A stretch of 64,000 bases of DNA from Pseudomonadaceae bacterium (lineage in GTDB: Bacteria > Pseudomonadota > Gammaproteobacteria > Pseudomonadales > Azotimanducaceae). The notes beneath the pieces were generated by a model. It worked only from the letters and a program-made list of their open reading frames with translations, had not been told where the DNA came from and searched no databases. Of this stretch, positions 53,454-61,956 are shown piece by piece (the stretch's first letter is position 1; every line of letters starts with the position of its first letter). The stretch covers positions 496,001 to 560,000 of the forward strand of contig JANSXA010000002.1 in NCBI GenBank assembly GCA_024743175.1, written 5' to 3'. The translations under genes were made by a program, and so were the position numbers.

Positions 53454-54922
53454 AACGTATTCTGCTCCAGAAACTGCGTGGCTCTGGCGAAGATCCGCTC
53501 GCGGCGCTCGGGTTTCATACGCCCCAGCCCCTGAACCATGAAATTCGCCCGTGCGTTACACCGCAGCAGCGTCTGATGTTTTTCAACAAAACGCCAGAAC
53601 AATCCATCTACGACATCGCACCATTCACCTTTCAGATAATCGCTCATACGCAGCATGTAGTTTGAACCACAAATGTAGGGCTTCGAGGCAAAGGTGCCCC
53701 CTTCTGAGGTCAACCCCATACCAAAAACGTTAGGGACCATAACCCAGTCATAGGCGTCGAGGTAGTTGCTGCTGAAGAACTCATAAGCATCAGCTGGCCG
53801 TATCTCGCAGAGGTTCATCATATTCGCAATCACCATTAACCGCTCAGTGTGATGATTCCAGGCATATCGCTGTGTGTTTTTCAGAGCGCCATCAAGTGGC
53901 GGTATGCCCGTTGTAGCGTTTGACCAGCTGCGCCCCATGCGACGCTGTGCGTTCCAGATGTTCCCACTCCGCATGCCTTTACGGTGATGCAGATAGATCC
54001 CACGCATGAACTCACGCCAGCCGATGACCTGCCGCACAAACCCTTCAACATCGTTCATCGGCACATCGTGGCTTGTGGCGAAATCCATCACCGCATCAAT
54101 CACTTCCCGTGGGGTCAGCAGTCCAATATTCAGATAAGGTGACAGAACACTGTGAAACAATGTTGCTGAACGTCGCGAGATAGCATCTTCATAGGTTCCG
54201 AAGCCAACCAGGCGTTCAGTGACAAATTCTTCCAGCTGCGTTTTTGCACCCTCACGCGTAGTCGGGATCCACAGATTTTCCGCGTTCCCGGGGTGGTCAG
54301 CAAAAATCTGGCGGACACTCTGTAGCGCATCCCGGGTGACATCACTGTGGTTGACCCGTGGCAGTTCCGGCAGTTCGATATGACTTGGCACGGCTTTCCG
54401 GTTATCACCGTCAAAACTCCATTTCCCACCCAGCGGCCGATCGTCCGCCATCAGGAGGTCCAGGCGTTTACGCTGGGACTGGTAAAAGTTCGCCATACGG
54501 GGATTGTCAGCTGCCAGGCACTCAAGGTCTGCAGGCTCCGTGAGAAACATCGGATCCGCCAGCAGCTGCAGCGGCCTGGCTGCTTTCTGCGCGGTGATCT
54601 GCAGGTAGCTTTTCTGTCCGGCATTGGCCGGTGTGAACGCAACAATTTCTTCCACATCCAACTGAGTCGCCAGTGCCACGGTCTGCTGGCATAAGGTTTT
54701 GTTCGCTTCGAGGTCCTGGTAGACCACTTTGTACCCCGCACTGCGCAGCCCATCAGCGTATTCACGCATGGCCGCTATCAGAAACCCGAGCTTTTGCTGA
54801 TGGTACCGGTGACGTGTACACAAACGGCGGTCTTCAACAATCAGAACCGTTGTCTGACCTGCATCTGGCAAACCCTGCGGATCGTACAACTGATTGCCCA
54901 TTATCACTGCTAACTTGGACAT
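53450..54922 (-). CDS. Cryptochrome/photolyase-related protein lacking the usual iron-sulfur loop
   Basis: 490 residues of the deoxyribodipyrimidine photolyase-related (DPRP, PhrB/CryB) family. N-terminal Rossmann-like domain begins LAVIMGNQLYDP; the C-terminal helical FAD domain has WREFMRGIYL, AWNHHTERLMV and the ASKPYICGSNYMLRMSDY block. In known iron-sulfur members that block continues as CxxCxYDP...GxxACPF, supplying three cluster cysteines. Here it continues as LKGEWCDVVDGLFWRF, about ten residues shorter, so the cluster is probably not present. GGAAAGGA precedes the ATG. DNA repair or light sensing is possible. Confidence 0.85.
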   Translation of the reverse strand: MSKLAVIMGNQLYDPQGLPDAGQTTVLIVEDRRLCTRHRYHQQKLGFLIAAMREYADGLRSAGYKVVYQDLEANKTLCQQTVALATQLDVEEIVAFTPANAGQKSYLQITAQKAARPLQLLADPMFLTEPADLECLAADNPRMANFYQSQRKRLDLLMADDRPLGGKWSFDGDNRKAVPSHIELPELPRVNHSDVTRDALQSVRQIFADHPGNAENLWIPTTREGAKTQLEEFVTERLVGFGTYEDAISRRSATLFHSVLSPYLNIGLLTPREVIDAVMDFATSHDVPMNDVEGFVRQVIGWREFMRGIYLHHRKGMRSGNIWNAQRRMGRSWSNATTGIPPLDGALKNTQRYAWNHHTERLMVIANMMNLCEIRPADAYEFFSSNYLDAYDWVMVPNVFGMGLTSEGGTFASKPYICGSNYMLRMSDYLKGEWCDVVDGLFWRFVEKHQTLLRCNARANFMVQGLGRMKPERRERIFARATQFLEQNTL

Positions 54923-55137
54923 TTTTTCCTTTCCAGCGATTTATTCGGGACTTATATTAGACTTTATTGCGAAATTGAGCAATAACCGGTACATTATTTC
55001 GCCAACTGAGGCGTAATTGCACCGCGTTCAGGTGAGCGTCCAAACTTGGTCGAATAGTAGTTTCAGATTGACGCTTCCAGACAAGCCAATGTACCCATAC
55101 ACTTAGACATTCATTAGACGAGATAAACTTCTACGCA
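54923..55137. promoter_or_regulatory. Divergent promoter region of photolyase operon and MerR regulator
   Basis: 215 bases, AT-rich in its left half. An inverted repeat ATTGC-N8-GCAAT lies at 54966-54983, a plausible MerR-type operator near the photolyase promoter. TTGACG at 55068-55073 is a possible -35 for the regulator gene; a convincing -10 was not identified. The regulator start codon has only a weak ribosome site. Confidence 0.35.
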
Positions 55138-56073
55138 ATGGAACAACTCACAATTGCCGCAGTAGCGCGGTTGACCGGGGTGCCTGCACACACCTTGCGA
55201 AAATGGGAAAGCCGCCACGGTATCGGCACCCCTCAAAGAACACCCACAGGCCGCCGGGTCTACGACATGTCCCACGTAGAACTCCTGCGCCTCGTCCGAT
55301 TGCTCAGCGACAGCGGCCACAGCCTCACACACCTTGCGGCCCTGGATCTTCCCGGCCTGAAAGCTCTGGCCAGCAAACACAACCTGCAGGACGCTCAACA
55401 CGCAGTCGTCGACTCGGTATTACTGGTGGGCCACAAACTTGCTCACCTGGCGCTGCCAGCGGCGCAGTTCGAAGAGATCGGTCGACAGGCGTGCAGCGGC
55501 GACGAGTGGTTGAGTCAACCCACCCGGACTCAGCACCAGGCTCTGGTGATCGAACTGGCCACGATTAACCCCGAAGGTGTTGATCACCTGCTCGAACTCC
55601 GTGATACCTATGAAAAAATCATTGTGGTTTACAACTTTGCCAACCGCACCAGCCTGAGGCACCTGGAACTCGGGAGCATCAACGTCTGTCAGGCGCCGAT
55701 CTCAGCCGAGACCCTGATGGGCTCCCTGCAAGCCAAACCCATCGACGCAGATATGCTGGAGCAACCCGCTGAGCGAGCACGATTCAGCGATGCAACGCTG
55801 GCGCAGATTGCAGCCATGACGCCGAAACTGCAGTGCGAATGTCCGAATCACATTGCCAGCCTGTTAATGAGTATTGGCGCTTTTGAACAGTATTGCAGAG
55901 AGTGTGAAGACACGGATCCGAAAGAGAAAGTCTTGCATCAACACCTGGCTGATTTATCAGGTGCTGCAAGAGGGATTTTTGAACAGGCATTGATCGAGGT
56001 TGCCAAGGCTGACAACCTCGATCTGGCCGCTATCGATAAAGCAGCCTCAGAGTCAGGTCTTTCCAGCGTTTAG
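55138..56073 (+). CDS. MerR-family transcriptional regulator
   Basis: 311 residues. The N-terminal winged helix-turn-helix is typical MerR (TIAAVARLTGVPAHTLRKWESRHG, then GRRVYDMSHVELLRLV). The middle part has a Rossmann-like pattern but lacks the DxHxxG and Wx9EH motifs used to bind cobalamin by CarH/LitR proteins. The C-terminal block LQCECPNHIASLLMSIGAFEQYCREC is characteristic of regulators found next to photolyase genes. It is divergent from the photolyase-SDR operon and probably controls it. Its end overlaps the convergent lipoprotein by four bases. Confidence 0.85.
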   Translation: MEQLTIAAVARLTGVPAHTLRKWESRHGIGTPQRTPTGRRVYDMSHVELLRLVRLLSDSGHSLTHLAALDLPGLKALASKHNLQDAQHAVVDSVLLVGHKLAHLALPAAQFEEIGRQACSGDEWLSQPTRTQHQALVIELATINPEGVDHLLELRDTYEKIIVVYNFANRTSLRHLELGSINVCQAPISAETLMGSLQAKPIDADMLEQPAERARFSDATLAQIAAMTPKLQCECPNHIASLLMSIGAFEQYCRECEDTDPKEKVLHQHLADLSGAARGIFEQALIEVAKADNLDLAAIDKAASESGLSSV

Positions 56074-56459
56074 TTATTCAGACCGTCCAGGGCGCCTTCG
56101 ACTTCGTCTGCGCCTTCAGAGACAGCATCGCTGACTGCATCAGCAGCATCGTCTGCCATGTCCTGCGCGTCATCGACCATCTCCGCGCCTTTCGCTTTGG
56201 CATCGTCCATCATTTCCGCACCTGCTTCGGTTGCATCATCAACCATCGCGGCACCGCTTTCTGCTGCGTCATTCGCCATGTTTGAAGCACTGTCCGCAGC
56301 TTCGTCCAGCATGTTGCCTGCAGAATCCATAGCGTCCGATGCGCTATCCATCATCTCGGATCCCGCCTCAGAGGCATCACTTGCACCGCTATTTGACTGG
56401 CCACAAGCTACTAAACCCGCCAGCAGCACAACCCAACCCAGTCTTTTCATAAATAACAT
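56070..56459 (-). CDS. Small acidic repeat-rich lipoprotein
   Basis: 129 residues from ATG 56459, eight bases after AAGGAG; the alternative ATG at 56450 is less well placed. The lipobox LVACG marks acylation of Cys. The remainder is almost entirely Ala, Asp, Glu, Met, Gly and Ser, in tandem 11- to 12-residue units of the form MVDDATEAGAE or MADDAADAVSD, predicted to form a long amphipathic helix. Homologues of similar composition occur in many proteobacteria, function unknown. It converges with the MerR gene. Confidence 0.75.
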   Translation of the reverse strand: MLFMKRLGWVVLLAGLVACGQSNSGASDASEAGSEMMDSASDAMDSAGNMLDEAADSASNMANDAAESGAAMVDDATEAGAEMMDDAKAKGAEMVDDAQDMADDAADAVSDAVSEGADEVEGALDGLNN

Positions 56460-56611
56460 TCAATATTCTCCTTGTAGTGGAGCCAACACATATTGTCGAC
56501 ACCCTAAAACTATAAAGCGAGCGCGCAGATGAACCAAGTGGAATCCGGGAAGTTGTTGGTAAAAGACCTGTAAAACGCCCTAAACTGGCATTTTTAAAGT
56601 CCGAGTCCGCT

Positions 56612-57448
56612 ATGTCTGCCGATATATTGATTGATGGCCTGTGTTTTGGTGAAGGTCCACGCTTCCACAACAACGCCCTTTGGTTGTCCGACATGCACGC
56701 TCAGGAGGTTTTGAAAGTCACTCCGGACGGGCAGCGCACCACAATAGTTACGCTGGTCGATGACCAGCCTTCCGGACTGGGCTGGTTACCTGACGGCAAC
56801 CTGCTGATTGTCAGCATGACTCACAAACAGCTGCTCAGATGGGATGGGGAAACTTTGCATCTGCACGCTGATCTGTCAGAACTTGCCTCTGGCATTTGTA
56901 ACGACATGGTGGTGGATAGACACGGGCGCGCGTATGTCGGCAACTTTGGCTTTGACCTGCACAACAACGAAAAACCAAAACCCGCTCAACTGATTCGAGT
57001 TGACCCTGACGGCACCTGTCATGTTGAAGACGACGATCTGATGTTCCCGAACGGCGCCGTAATCACAGCGGATAACAGGACACTTATCGTTGCCGAAACG
57101 TTTGCGTCACGCTTAACCGCATACGACATTGCAGCTGACGGCCGCTTGAGCGGCAAACGGCTATGGGCTGACCTGCCGGAAAAAGCCGTTCCAGATGGTA
57201 TATGTCTGGATGCAGAGCAGGGCATCTGGAGCGCATCTCCAACCACTAACAATTGTATTCGGCAGGTTGAAGGCGGCGCGATCACGCATGAGATTCGACT
57301 GGATAGAGGTGCGTTTGCCTGCATGATCGGCAATGACAAGCTTTATGTACTGACCTCCTCATCTTCCCATCCAGACAAATGCCGCAGCCAACGCGATGCG
57401 CGCGTCGAGGTATACGACGCTCCCTTCCCTGCTGCTGGCTTACCGTAA
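56612..57448 (+). CDS. SMP-30/gluconolactonase-like beta-propeller protein
   Basis: 278 residues with SMP-30/LRE signatures: FGEGPRFHNNALWLSD (the metal Glu), LPDGNLLIVSM, NDMVVDRHGRAYVGNFGF (metal Asn/Asp) and PDGICLDAEQGIWSA. The six-bladed propeller with a bound divalent metal hydrolyses sugar lactones or related lactones. No signal peptide, so cytosolic. An acyl-CoA dehydrogenase gene follows after 25 bases. Confidence 0.88.
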   Translation: MSADILIDGLCFGEGPRFHNNALWLSDMHAQEVLKVTPDGQRTTIVTLVDDQPSGLGWLPDGNLLIVSMTHKQLLRWDGETLHLHADLSELASGICNDMVVDRHGRAYVGNFGFDLHNNEKPKPAQLIRVDPDGTCHVEDDDLMFPNGAVITADNRTLIVAETFASRLTAYDIAADGRLSGKRLWADLPEKAVPDGICLDAEQGIWSASPTTNNCIRQVEGGAITHEIRLDRGAFACMIGNDKLYVLTSSSSHPDKCRSQRDARVEVYDAPFPAAGLP

Positions 57449-57473
57449 CTCCAGAAACCTGACAGGACCCTAA

Positions 57474-58637
57474 ATGACCGCAATTTTTGAAAACTACGAA
57501 TCCCCCTGGCTGAATGAAGAACTGAGAATTCTGCAGGATGCTGCGCGAAAATTTTTCAACGATGAATTTGTACCGCGCAACGAACAATGGGAGACCGATC
57601 GAAAAGTCAGCGCTGATGCCTGGCGACAGGCAGGGCAGGCTGGCCTGTTGTGCGCAGAGATTCCCAGCCAGTATGGCGGTGGCGGAGCCAGCTATTTGCA
57701 TGAAACGGTAATTACCGAAGAGCAGCTGCGTGCCGGCCTGGTTGGCTTCGGTAACCAGGTTCACAGCCAGATTGTTGCACCCTACATCTGGCACTACGGC
57801 ACCGAAGAGCAGAAAAACAAATGGCTGCCGAAAATGGCCAGCGGTGAAACCATCGGCGCTATTGCCATGACAGAACCCAATACGGGCTCAGACCTGCAGA
57901 GTGTAAAAACCACCGCCATCAAAGACGGCGACGATTACGTCATCAACGGATCGAAAACCTATATCAGCAACGGTCAGAACTGTGGACTTGTCATTGTTGT
58001 TGCAAAAACGGACCCCAGTAAAGGCGCCAAAGGTATCTCGCTGGTGGTTGTGGAGTGTGACAATCCTGGCTTCAAGCGAGGCCGCAATCTCAAAAAGCTC
58101 GGACAAAGTGCAGCAGACACATCTGAGATGTTTTTCGAAGACTGCCGGGTTCCACAAAGCAACCTGCTCGGCGAAGAAGAAGGCAAAGGCTTCATACAGC
58201 TGATGCAGCAACTGCCCCAGGAAAGACTCAACATTGCACAGGCAGCGGTCGTAGAGATGGAGCGTGCATTGCAGGTTACCATCGACTTTGTCAAGGAACG
58301 CAAAGCCTTTGGCCAGCGCGTGCTGGATTTCCAGAACACCAAATTCAAACTTGCAGAGTGTAAAACCGAGGCTCTGATTGCCCGTACCTTTGTCGACCAG
58401 TGCCTGCTCAAACACATGCGCGGCGAACTGGATGCCGCCACCGCGTCCATGGCGAAGTACTGGTGCACCCAGAAACAGTGTGAAATTGTTGATGAATGTC
58501 TGCAGTTGCATGGTGGCGCTGGTTACATGGACGAGTATCCCATCTCGCGCATGTATAAAGATGCGCGCGTGCAGAAAATTTACGGCGGCACTAACGAGAT
58601 TATGAAAGAACTCATCGGTCGCACCCTGGACACTTAA
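57474..58637 (+). CDS. Acyl-CoA dehydrogenase
   Basis: 387 residues. Typical blocks: GAIAMTEPNTGSDLQSVKTTA, the ERLNIAQAAVVEMERAL segment, and the C-terminal LHGGAGYMDEYPISRMYKDARVQKIYGGTNEIMKELIGR, which matches the medium/long-chain dehydrogenase subfamily. FAD-dependent; electrons go to ETF. It lies between the lactonase and an epimerase on the plus strand. The two acyl-CoA dehydrogenases in the window are distant paralogues. Confidence 0.93.
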   Translation: MTAIFENYESPWLNEELRILQDAARKFFNDEFVPRNEQWETDRKVSADAWRQAGQAGLLCAEIPSQYGGGGASYLHETVITEEQLRAGLVGFGNQVHSQIVAPYIWHYGTEEQKNKWLPKMASGETIGAIAMTEPNTGSDLQSVKTTAIKDGDDYVINGSKTYISNGQNCGLVIVVAKTDPSKGAKGISLVVVECDNPGFKRGRNLKKLGQSAADTSEMFFEDCRVPQSNLLGEEEGKGFIQLMQQLPQERLNIAQAAVVEMERALQVTIDFVKERKAFGQRVLDFQNTKFKLAECKTEALIARTFVDQCLLKHMRGELDAATASMAKYWCTQKQCEIVDECLQLHGGAGYMDEYPISRMYKDARVQKIYGGTNEIMKELIGRTLDT

Positions 58638-58663
58638 CCGACAGGTCGACCAACACAACGCCG

Positions 58664-59653
58664 ATGAAAATACTGGTAACAGGCAGTGCGGGGCATCTGG
58701 GCGAAGCCCTGATGCGCACCCTGCGGGCATCCGGCGATGCTCCGCTTGGGCTGGACATCAAACCGTCAGCGTTCACCGACTATGTGGGTTCTGTTACAGA
58801 CAGATCGTTTGTCCGCAAGTGTATTGCCGGCTGTGACGCTATCATCCACACCGCGACGTTACATAAACCTCATGTGAGTACGCATAGCCGCCAGGCATTT
58901 GTTGACACCAATATCACCGGCACGCTGAATCTTCTGGAAGAAGCGATCAGCCAGGGGTGTGGCACTTTCATCTATACCAGCACAACCAGCACCTTTGGTG
59001 ATGCTATGCGCCCCGCTGCAGGTGAACCCGCAGTCTGGGTCACAGAAACCCTGCAGGCAAAGCCGAAAAACATCTACGGCGTCAGCAAAACATCCGCCGA
59101 AGATCTGTGCGAATTGTTCCATCGGAAAGCAGGACTAGCCTGCATTGTCCTGAAAACCTCACGATTCTTTCTTGAAGAAGATGACGCACCAGTACAGCGG
59201 GAGAATTTTGATGACAACAATCTGAAAGTAAACGAACTTCTGTTTCGACGAGTTGATATTGCTGATGTGGTTAAGGCGCACCAGCTGGCGCTGCGCAAAG
59301 CAGAAAAAATCGGTTTCGACCGATTCATCATCTCCGGCATGACACCTTTGCAAAGAAGCGATGCGTACAAACTGGCGATTGATGCTCCGTTTGTTGTGCA
59401 TAAATACGTGCCTGCATACCTTGCACAATACCAACGCCGGAACTGGAAGATGCTCCCCACCCTGGATCGCGTCTATGACAGCACCTACGCACAAAATCGT
59501 CTTGGATGGACACCGGAGTTTACTTTCGAACACGCTATCGAGAAGCTCAGCCAGGATGCAGACTATAGAAGCCCGTTAGCCCGCACGATTGGAATCAAGG
59601 GTTATCACGATACTGAATTCACAGACGGACCTTATCCGACGGATGGTTTTTAA
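58664..59653 (+). CDS. NAD-dependent epimerase/dehydratase
   Basis: 329 residues, extended SDR. The nucleotide site is TGSAGHLGEALMR and the active-site YxxxK is YGVSKTSAE, with the Ser/Thr in TSTTSTFGD. IDxxx-type acidic residue (GLDIKP) suggests NAD. Substrate undefined; could be a nucleotide sugar or a 3-beta-hydroxysteroid-like compound. It follows the acyl-CoA dehydrogenase by 26 bases. Confidence 0.87.
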   Translation: MKILVTGSAGHLGEALMRTLRASGDAPLGLDIKPSAFTDYVGSVTDRSFVRKCIAGCDAIIHTATLHKPHVSTHSRQAFVDTNITGTLNLLEEAISQGCGTFIYTSTTSTFGDAMRPAAGEPAVWVTETLQAKPKNIYGVSKTSAEDLCELFHRKAGLACIVLKTSRFFLEEDDAPVQRENFDDNNLKVNELLFRRVDIADVVKAHQLALRKAEKIGFDRFIISGMTPLQRSDAYKLAIDAPFVVHKYVPAYLAQYQRRNWKMLPTLDRVYDSTYAQNRLGWTPEFTFEHAIEKLSQDADYRSPLARTIGIKGYHDTEFTDGPYPTDGF

Positions 59654-59664
59654 GACGATGGATG

Positions 59665-60621
59665 TTATCGGTAATCACCCATCTGAAATCGATAAAACGC
59701 AGGATTTACCCATATATCGTAGGGTGTTATCTGCCACTCGTCACTCAGGGCACGCAACTTGAGCAAGCGTTCCGGCGCCTGTTCGGGAAGAGACAGCAGG
59801 TTCACGCGAAACCCCCTGTAACTGACCAACATGACAACTAAGCGGTTAAGTTGTGGGAAGGGTGCAAAAGTTCGGTAGAACGGCTGCCACCAGGCACCAT
59901 GAATCAATCCAACCTCATCCTGACTGTCACGCTTTGCATACTGCGTTACAAGTTCACCAAATTTTTCAACCTGCCGAGGTGAATCAAAGCGAAAAAACAA
60001 TTCAAATTCGAGCTGGTCGATCACTCGCTGACCATTCGAAAGGGTCGGCAGATCACGCTCAGCGTTACCCCACTCCTGCCGAGCCACAAATTTTGATTGC
60101 TTGACCAGAGGCGTTACCTCAGGGGTTAACCCATGCAGAGCCAGCAGCGCTACCAGCTGGCGTGCGTGTTGCCAGTCCGAATGACTGTAAATAACCGTGC
60201 TTTCCGCGTCGAACTCAGGCCAAAGCGCTTGTGGCACAATGTTATAACCGGTGCTCAAGCCAGCAACCATGGCAGCGCCCAGGAGCGCTTCAAAGTCGCG
60301 CAAATCCGCCGCTCGCTCCTGCAACCAGAGCGGCGCACCGGGATCTCTTAAGCGGCCGTAAACCGGGTGATTCTGCCAGCGCTGAAGCACGGTCTCTGCA
60401 GGTCCCGCAAAACCGAGGCACGCCAGCACGCTTTGCGCGCGCCATTCAATCGTGTCCTGAACAGGTGCTACCAGACAATCGGCCTGGGAGGTAGAGGCAA
60501 GCGTTTGCGCAACTTCAGACAAACCCATTTCGCGGATCAGACCCTCGGCGCTGGCATCCGCATTAACAGCCTGACACCCACCTGCCAGGCTCACCAATGC
60601 CAGCAACGCTACATATTTCAT
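59665..60621 (-). CDS. Putative lipoprotein of unknown function
   Basis: 318 residues with a lipobox SLAGGC (Cys16), so a lipid-anchored envelope protein. The mature part is helix-rich with several Trp residues and cysteines at ADCLV and VLACLG that could form a disulfide. No domain recognised. It is an isolated minus-strand gene; its promoter must lie in the 220-base gap to the right, the same region as the hairpin array. Confidence 0.7.
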   Translation of the reverse strand: MKYVALLALVSLAGGCQAVNADASAEGLIREMGLSEVAQTLASTSQADCLVAPVQDTIEWRAQSVLACLGFAGPAETVLQRWQNHPVYGRLRDPGAPLWLQERAADLRDFEALLGAAMVAGLSTGYNIVPQALWPEFDAESTVIYSHSDWQHARQLVALLALHGLTPEVTPLVKQSKFVARQEWGNAERDLPTLSNGQRVIDQLEFELFFRFDSPRQVEKFGELVTQYAKRDSQDEVGLIHGAWWQPFYRTFAPFPQLNRLVVMLVSYRGFRVNLLSLPEQAPERLLKLRALSDEWQITPYDIWVNPAFYRFQMGDYR

Positions 60622-60676
60622 TCCGAGCCACCCGTTTAACTACTGAGTCACTTTACGCATACGTCTGAAATAAGTG

Positions 60677-60718
60677 AATCCGCCCCTCCCTTGTTTTAAC
60701 ACAAGAGAGAGGCGGATT
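60677..60718. repeat. Hairpin 1 of the hairpin cluster
   Basis: AATCCGCC (60678-60685) pairs with GGCGGATT (60711-60718); inside, CTTGT/ACAAG forms a second stem. It lacks a T-run in both directions, so it is not a typical terminator. Confidence 0.65.
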
Positions 60719-60726
60719 CTGGAGAG

Positions 60727-60746
60727 GCGTGCTGTCGCCAGCACGC
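60727..60746. repeat. Hairpin 2 of the hairpin cluster
   Basis: GCGTGCTG and CAGCACGC form a perfect 8-bp stem around a TCGC tetraloop. GGAGAG lies just before it and GGGGAGAAGG just after. Confidence 0.7.
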
Positions 60747-60759
60747 AAGGGGAGAAGGT

Positions 60760-60783
60760 GCAGCGCCCGGGGAGGGGCGCTGC
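60760..60783. repeat. Hairpin 3 of the hairpin cluster
   Basis: GCAGCGCC and GGCGCTGC form a perfect 8-bp stem; the loop contains GGGGAG, a GGA motif like those recognised by CsrA/RsmA. Further GGA motifs follow at 60791-60836. Confidence 0.65.
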
Positions 60784-60841
60784 GTTTCCGGAGCCCTGGG
60801 CATCGCAGCCCTATGGAGAGAGGAACATTGGAGTAGAGAGT

Positions 60842-61702
60842 CTAAGCGGCCTCCGGAAAACTGGTTGATCGACTGGTGCCAGCCTCACCTGACGATGCGG
60901 CTAACTCGGTTTCTGATCTGTTGTTAATGAAGTTCAGGTGCACACGGTTCAGACGACGTGCAAGGCAGTCTGTGGCAGCAGCGACATCGCTGCCCTGTGA
61001 AAATTCAACCGCGGGCAGAAACTCAATGGTCGCCTGACCACGATCCGCACTGCGGCTGCCTTTCGGCCGTAAGCTCTGCAGTCCACCCAGATAAACGGGC
61101 ACTACAGGTACCTGATTCTGCAGCGCCAGCAACGTGGCGCCATGTTTGAATTCACCGAGGTGCTCGCCGGTGGCTCTGGTGCCTTCGGGAAACAGAAGCA
61201 CATGCTGGCGCTTCTGCAACAGCCAGTGAGCGTAAGACAACGCGCCAGCACCACCGCCTCGCATAATGGGAAAGTTGCCCAAAGCCAGCGATTGATACCA
61301 GGGCTGCAACACCATTTTGTCTTTACCTTTCACAAACCAGCGATCCTGGGCCGCACCGTAAAAGAGATTTTGCCGCACATGTGCCGGCAGCGATTCGTTG
61401 ATCACCAGCGTATCCAGGTGACTGCTGTGATTCGCCACAAAAACACAGGGACCTTTGAGGTTCTGCAGGTGTTCGAGGCCAATCACGTCAATCTGTTCGC
61501 AGGCTTTCTCGACCCACCGCGTGTAGGTTCGATAGCGCCAAACCCGTCTGACAAGTTTTGCCCATGCCTGTACCTGCCATTTGTGCGGACCAGCGTATTT
61601 GGAAGTGTCTTCCTCGTACAATGTCGGCACCACTTTCTGGCGGCTGCCGGCGGCTGTCCTGCTCAGCAGAAGTGACTTTATGTTCAGGTCAACAATACTC
61701 AT
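60842..61702 (-). CDS. 1-acylglycerol-3-phosphate acyltransferase (PlsC family)
   Basis: 286 residues. The HX4D acyltransferase motif is NHSSHLD (His92, Asp97), the block FYGAAQDRWFVKGKDKMV corresponds to motif II and the FPEGTRATG block to motif III. Membrane association is probable, although no long hydrophobic segment is clear. It transfers acyl groups to a lysophosphatidate-like acceptor. No strong ribosome site is visible at the ATG. The sequence after the stop holds the hairpin cluster. Confidence 0.88.
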   Translation of the reverse strand: MSIVDLNIKSLLLSRTAAGSRQKVVPTLYEEDTSKYAGPHKWQVQAWAKLVRRVWRYRTYTRWVEKACEQIDVIGLEHLQNLKGPCVFVANHSSHLDTLVINESLPAHVRQNLFYGAAQDRWFVKGKDKMVLQPWYQSLALGNFPIMRGGGAGALSYAHWLLQKRQHVLLFPEGTRATGEHLGEFKHGATLLALQNQVPVVPVYLGGLQSLRPKGSRSADRGQATIEFLPAVEFSQGSDVAAATDCLARRLNRVHLNFINNRSETELAASSGEAGTSRSTSFPEAA

Positions 61703-61956
61703 CAGACGTCTTGTTTGGGCTATGTAGTTGCGATGACTAACTCATAGCAAAGGCCGTGCCAACATCCAGCGAGGTCACCAGAAAAAGGCACTTTCGCGCC
61801 AGGCAGCTATCAGCAGACGGGGTAGTCAAAACGAGGACATCAAAAACTCAGGAGCAAGGCCGGAAAATGGCCGGGAAAACGAACCAATTCGAGGCAGCTG
61901 TTATCTGCGGTGCACCAAGCTGGTTCACGGGTCCGATTTCCACAGTGGCGCGCAGA

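Noticed and set aside
57888-58730. 280-aa minus-strand ORF opposite the acyl-CoA dehydrogenase
   Set aside because: Shadow frame opposite a strongly conserved gene; no signature of its own.
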